DNA of 64,000 bases from Nocardiopsis suaedae (GTDB lineage Bacteria; Actinomycetota; Actinomycetes; Streptosporangiales; Streptosporangiaceae), in assembly GCF_027706745.1 (NCBI RefSeq), contig NZ_JAQFWP010000015.1, positions 54,573-118,572 on the forward strand. Reading direction: 5' to 3'. The position numbers were made by a program, and so were the translations under genes. How positions within the stretch are numbered: the first letter of the stretch is position 1; every line of letters begins with the position of its first letter. The notes beneath the pieces were generated by a model. That model had not been told where the DNA came from, did no database searches, and saw only the letters and a program-made list of their open reading frames with translations. Positions 63,709-64,000 of this stretch are shown here, in pieces.

Positions 63709-64000
63709 GAGGGCTCCTGACGAGGTAAGCGGTGGGCCCGCCCCGGCGGCGTCGCCGACGGCGCGGACGTCGGAACTTCCGGAGGCATTGTCACCCGCCA
63801 GACGCGCGCGCGGATGTGGAGATGGGTGGTGACGGAGTGAGTCGGGCGGTTCCCCGAGCCTGGCTTCCGTCCGCCGGGCCGCCGGGCCGCTGCAGTGGAG
63901 GGTGGTAGGGCGGCGACGACGAAGGTCGGTGGTCCTACCTGTGGTGCTGTCGGCCGCCGGGCGTGTGCGTGGTCGCGGTGGTGGGCGGCGACGGGGTGAG

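Overview
The window is GC-rich chromosomal DNA of an actinobacterium. Supporting signs are the gene order sufR-sufB-sufD-Rieske-sufC-sufS-sufU-sufT, a fabD-fabH-acpP-fabF operon with a FasR-type PucR regulator, a DUF3052/AhpE pair beside a tRNA, and a DevS/DevR-like system. The overall style fits Nocardiopsis or a relative in the Streptosporangiales; this is inference, as no rRNA lies in the window.

Layout. 1-6036: iron-sulfur cluster (SUF) assembly operon. 6221-10375: an unrecognised 688-aa protein, an SseB-family protein and an SGNH hydrolase. 10453-15528: type II fatty-acid synthesis operon (minus strand) with divergent fasR. 15907-27801: a 5-oxoproline (pyroglutamate) locus holding both a one-polypeptide 5-oxoprolinase and the unrelated PxpABC enzyme, with an NRAMP-like transporter, a GntR/FCD regulator and a YcsI-family protein. 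An IS200/IS605-type TnpB element sits between pxpC and ycsI. 27850-31655: PhoD-like phosphatase, YjbQ, DUF3052, AhpE peroxiredoxin and tRNA-Val(UAC).

31656-36260 is a small, partly decayed integrative island at the 3' end of tRNA-Val. It is framed by an ungapped 61-bp imperfect direct repeat and contains a broken tyrosine integrase, an IS5-type insertion, and an AT-richer two-gene operon. The first gene of that operon looks like a PD-(D/E)XK nuclease fused to a Rossmann-like sensor domain; it is the best candidate for an undescribed (possibly defence) system. A tandem-HTH protein ends the island.

36299-55619 is metabolic and transport territory: cation/proton antiporter, molybdenum-dependent aldehyde oxidoreductase (PaoABC-like) with a divergent TetR, alpha/beta hydrolase, twin DUF3592 proteins, BCCT transporter with amidase and TetR, MBL hydrolase, and an AbgT transporter with amidohydrolase and an Lrp-type regulator.

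55651-63708 resembles a mycobacterial Dos (dormancy) regulon: a DevS/DosT-like kinase with the heme-ligand spacing conserved, an Acg-type nitroreductase-like protein, a universal stress protein, a HAD protein and a DevR-like response regulator. Candidate DevR boxes lie upstream of the stress genes. An ArsR / SRPBCC (pseudogene) / DHFR-like unit lies between kinase and regulator.

No CRISPR array, rRNA operon or secondary-metabolite cluster is visible. Most long antisense reading frames are by-products of high GC content and are omitted.
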